From Acidobacteriota bacterium (lineage in GTDB: Bacteria > Acidobacteriota > Terriglobia > Acidiferrales > UBA7541), in NCBI GenBank assembly GCA_003153585.1, contig PLZZ01000101.1, forward strand, positions 2,437-8,530: a stretch of DNA of 6,094 nucleotides, written 5' to 3'. Each line of letters begins with the position of its first letter. The stretch's first letter is position 1. This document shows, piece by piece, positions 4,109 to 6,094 of the stretch. The translations under genes were made by a program, and so were the position numbers. Under the pieces are notes generated by a model, which was given only the letters and a program-made list of their open reading frames with translations, ran no database searches and had not been told where the DNA came from.

Positions 4109-6094
4109 TCAAAACGGGTAAGTGAACTCAAACGCGCGTTGATCGGTCGTTGAAACATAGAGAGTCGATAGCACAATATCGAGGGCCGGATCTCCCACAA
4201 CACCTGGCGTGCCCGTATCTACAGTTACCTGCTTCAGGTCTGTGCCATCTGAAATATCCAGCTCATGAATCTTGCCATCAGCCGAACCGACGAACACGTC
4301 GCTAAGGCTGGTTAAGGAAACCGGCGCTGATGGTACGGAAATTGTCGTATCCCATTCGTCGGTAAACGTCGGTCCGGTGGGATCGTAGAGTACCGCGTGT
4401 ACCGCGCTGGCTCCCGAGAAGACGATCGTGTATGGCGCCGCGTTGCTCAGTACCAGGGGAAAGCTGACAATCGCTCCATCGCCCACGCTGTACGATGTCA
4501 CCATCTGTCCGGTCGCAGGATTAACCGCATAGAGAACGCCGTTGCCTGCCGTGCAAGTTGATCCCGAAATGAAGTTCCCATTCGTGGCAACGAACAGAAC
4601 ATCGCCTGCCGTCGACAAGGTCGGCGACGTATCTGTGTCGCCCAAACTTGCGTTGGCGGAGACGAGTCCGGTATTCGGATCGAGTTTCCAAAGGCTGGGC
4701 TGGGAGGTTCCGCAAGCGCTTCGGCTGGTCACCCAAATCACGCCGTTGATGTAATCAATCTGCGGAGTCGAGTTGATGATATCCATGCTCGGAACACCGA
4801 GCACTCCTCCGGTGGTTGTCCATACGGTCGCACCGGTGTTGCCATCAAGTCCCAAAATCTCATTTGCTGTTGTTGTCCCGGAATTGCGAGTGCCGATTGC
4901 AAGCAGGTCTGTCGCGCGCCTGTAAGAAGCGGGACTGTACAATTTCAACTGCACTGCCGCGGCCCCTTGAAAGGAATTTGCGGTAGCGCCAGTCGGGTTG
5001 GCTACCCACAGAATGACTCCGGTATCGGTGGACACGGCGTAGACCAAGCCATCGTTATCGGCTACATAAATTACGTTATCCCCCGTGGACGAAGAAGTGG
5101 AATCAATGAGCGACGAACGCGATGTAATCGGACCGCCTATCGAAACTGGAGGAAAAACTCGCAGGCCGGTGTTGGGGTTGACCGTGAAGAGCAGATTGCT
5201 CTGCGAACCGATCATCGTCACTGAACCCGGAATCAGAGATGGCGCCGCCAGCGTGGTCGAGGCGGTATTGGCAATCCACTGGGACTCTCCTCTAGCGGAT
5301 GCCGAGGCAGCGGGCGTTGCCGAGATTTCTTCAGCGAACGTCGAGCCATTCGAAATTGGCTGCGAAGAGTAGTAATTCAAATTGTCGCGCAGAAACACTT
5401 TGTAAAAATAAGTTATGGCGTTATGAGGCCCCCCGATCCCGGTTGGGCACGTGCTGGAATTATCCGTAAAACTCGTTTTTCCTGACGTGTCATCGAACAC
5501 AACTGTCGCAGTTCCCACCGTGGCGCATAAACCCGGGTCTGCTGTATCCGTGGGGACGGAGCTTTTGTCCACCGGAAGACTTGACCGCCGAAGAATCAGA
5601 ACGCCGACGTATGACTCTCCCGTCTTGGGGGTTCCAATCGGCGAAGGAATCGTCCAGTTCAATGTAATGCTCGCATTTCCGGGTGTAGCCGAAAGACTGC
5701 TCACATTCTGAACGAACGTGACGTCGAGTTCAGGAGCGTTCGTTGCAACGCTCGCTTCCTTCGAACCAAACACCGTGCTGGTTGCGGTCGCATCGTTTTC
5801 CGTTTGGTCCTTAATGATGGTTCCGTAGTTCGGGTTGCCGTTGTACCAGCCTTGCACATCGGGCGTAATGTCGAATTGCGCCGTCGTGCTGGCGCTCGTG
5901 ACGGTCGCCGTTCCGGTAGCTGTGCCGCCGATGTCGCCGCCGGGAATGCCCCAATTCGTGGTCGCAACGCGTGCGTCCCATGTAACTGTGGAGGGTTGCC
6001 AAAACGTTTGGACGTCGTAAGCGCCGTAGGTCAAAGTCCCCGCCGAAGCGGAAGGCGGCGTGATTACATGCAGCGTCAACAAAGCTTGCTTAAT
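4109..6094 (-). CDS. A2: secreted DNRLRE / FN3-like / PQQ-like beta-propeller protein, N-terminus missing
   Basis: The reading frame is open to the right edge (first visible codons I-K-Q-A-L-L-T-L-H-V, matching residues 95-104 of A1), so about 94 residues including the signal peptide lie outside. The 661 visible residues start inside a DNRLRE/CBM96-like beta domain, whose C-terminal signatures NYGTIIKD and VFGSKEA...PELDVTF are present. An FN3-like domain follows (LSATPGNASITLNW ... YFYKVFLRD). The rest is a PQQ-like beta-propeller with repeats such as GLVYAVSTDTGVILW, GVLYAVNPATG and GKIHELDISDG. No enzyme active site is recognisable, so the role is probably binding or scaffolding outside the cytoplasm (inference). 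The cysteines at GLCATV, SACGTS and STCTAG are shared with A1. B2 begins 11 bases after its stop, so the two are probably cotranscribed. The domain reading is firm; the biological role is unknown. Confidence 0.93.
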   Translation of the reverse strand: MKQALLTLHVITPPSASAGTLTYGAYDVQTFWQPSTVTWDARVATTNWGIPGGDIGGTATGTATVTSASTTAQFDITPDVQGWYNGNPNYGTIIKDQTENDATATSTVFGSKEASVATNAPELDVTFVQNVSSLSATPGNASITLNWTIPSPIGTPKTGESYVGVLILRRSSLPVDKSSVPTDTADPGLCATVGTATVVFDDTSGKTSFTDNSSTCPTGIGGPHNAITYFYKVFLRDNLNYYSSQPISNGSTFAEEISATPAASASARGESQWIANTASTTLAAPSLIPGSVTMIGSQSNLLFTVNPNTGLRVFPPVSIGGPITSRSSLIDSTSSSTGDNVIYVADNDGLVYAVSTDTGVILWVANPTGATANSFQGAAAVQLKLYSPASYRRATDLLAIGTRNSGTTTANEILGLDGNTGATVWTTTGGVLGVPSMDIINSTPQIDYINGVIWVTSRSACGTSQPSLWKLDPNTGLVSANASLGDTDTSPTLSTAGDVLFVATNGNFISGSTCTAGNGVLYAVNPATGQMVTSYSVGDGAIVSFPLVLSNAAPYTIVFSGASAVHAVLYDPTGPTFTDEWDTTISVPSAPVSLTSLSDVFVGSADGKIHELDISDGTDLKQVTVDTGTPGVVGDPALDIVLSTLYVSTTDQRAFEFTYPF

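Larger units (their letters stand above)
3609..6094 (-). repeat. A-B module, copy 2 (A2 + B2), continues past the right edge
   Basis: This is the partner of the module at 587-3347. The order and spacing of its genes are the same, but it is followed by the small peptide gene in place of the peptidase gene. Confidence 0.85.

Noticed and set aside
587..6094. The duplicated modules as a mobile element
   Set aside because: No transposase, terminal inverted repeats or target-site duplication is visible; gene order and divergence fit an old tandem duplication.

Overview
All supported genes lie on the minus strand, so transcription runs from the right edge to the left. The window looks like one compact operon from a Gram-negative bacterium with moderate to slightly high GC. 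The gene mix (large secreted DNRLRE/FN3/PQQ-like propeller proteins, small Cys-containing exported proteins, a stand-alone S26-type peptidase) reminds me of Acidobacteriota or a similar soil lineage. This is an impression; there is no rRNA or other marker gene here to confirm it.

Layout in transcription order: (1) A2, 6094-4109, a large secreted beta-propeller protein whose N-terminus is cut by the window edge. (2) B2, 4097-3609, a small exported, possibly lipid-anchored beta-sandwich protein. (3) A spacer of about 260 bases holding a 56-codon gene at 3564-3394. (4) A1, 3347-1083, a full-length paralogue of A2. (5) B1, 1069-587, a paralogue of B2. (6) C, 587-66, an S24/S26 peptidase-like protein with a Ser/His arrangement and no N-terminal membrane anchor. 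(7) A possible start of another gene at the left edge. The A-B pair is therefore a diverged tandem duplication. A vestige that resembles the first codons of C follows B2.

The most interesting element is the 56-residue peptide between the two A-B modules. It has a basic N-terminal part, a YxxP motif (Tyr21-Pro24), an E-T-L-A-L-A-C-G-K block and a short Gly/Cys-rich tail. This leader-plus-core layout is typical of ribosomally made, modified peptide (RiPP) precursors. It lies in the same operon as a soluble S26-like peptidase and has an AxA site just before Cys39. My working model (inference) is a peptide-maturation and export locus: C or a related enzyme trims the peptide, modifying genes lie outside the window, and the A and B proteins act at or beyond the cell envelope, perhaps as partners or carriers of the product. 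No modification enzyme, RRE/PqqD protein or transporter is visible here, so the RiPP reading is not proven.
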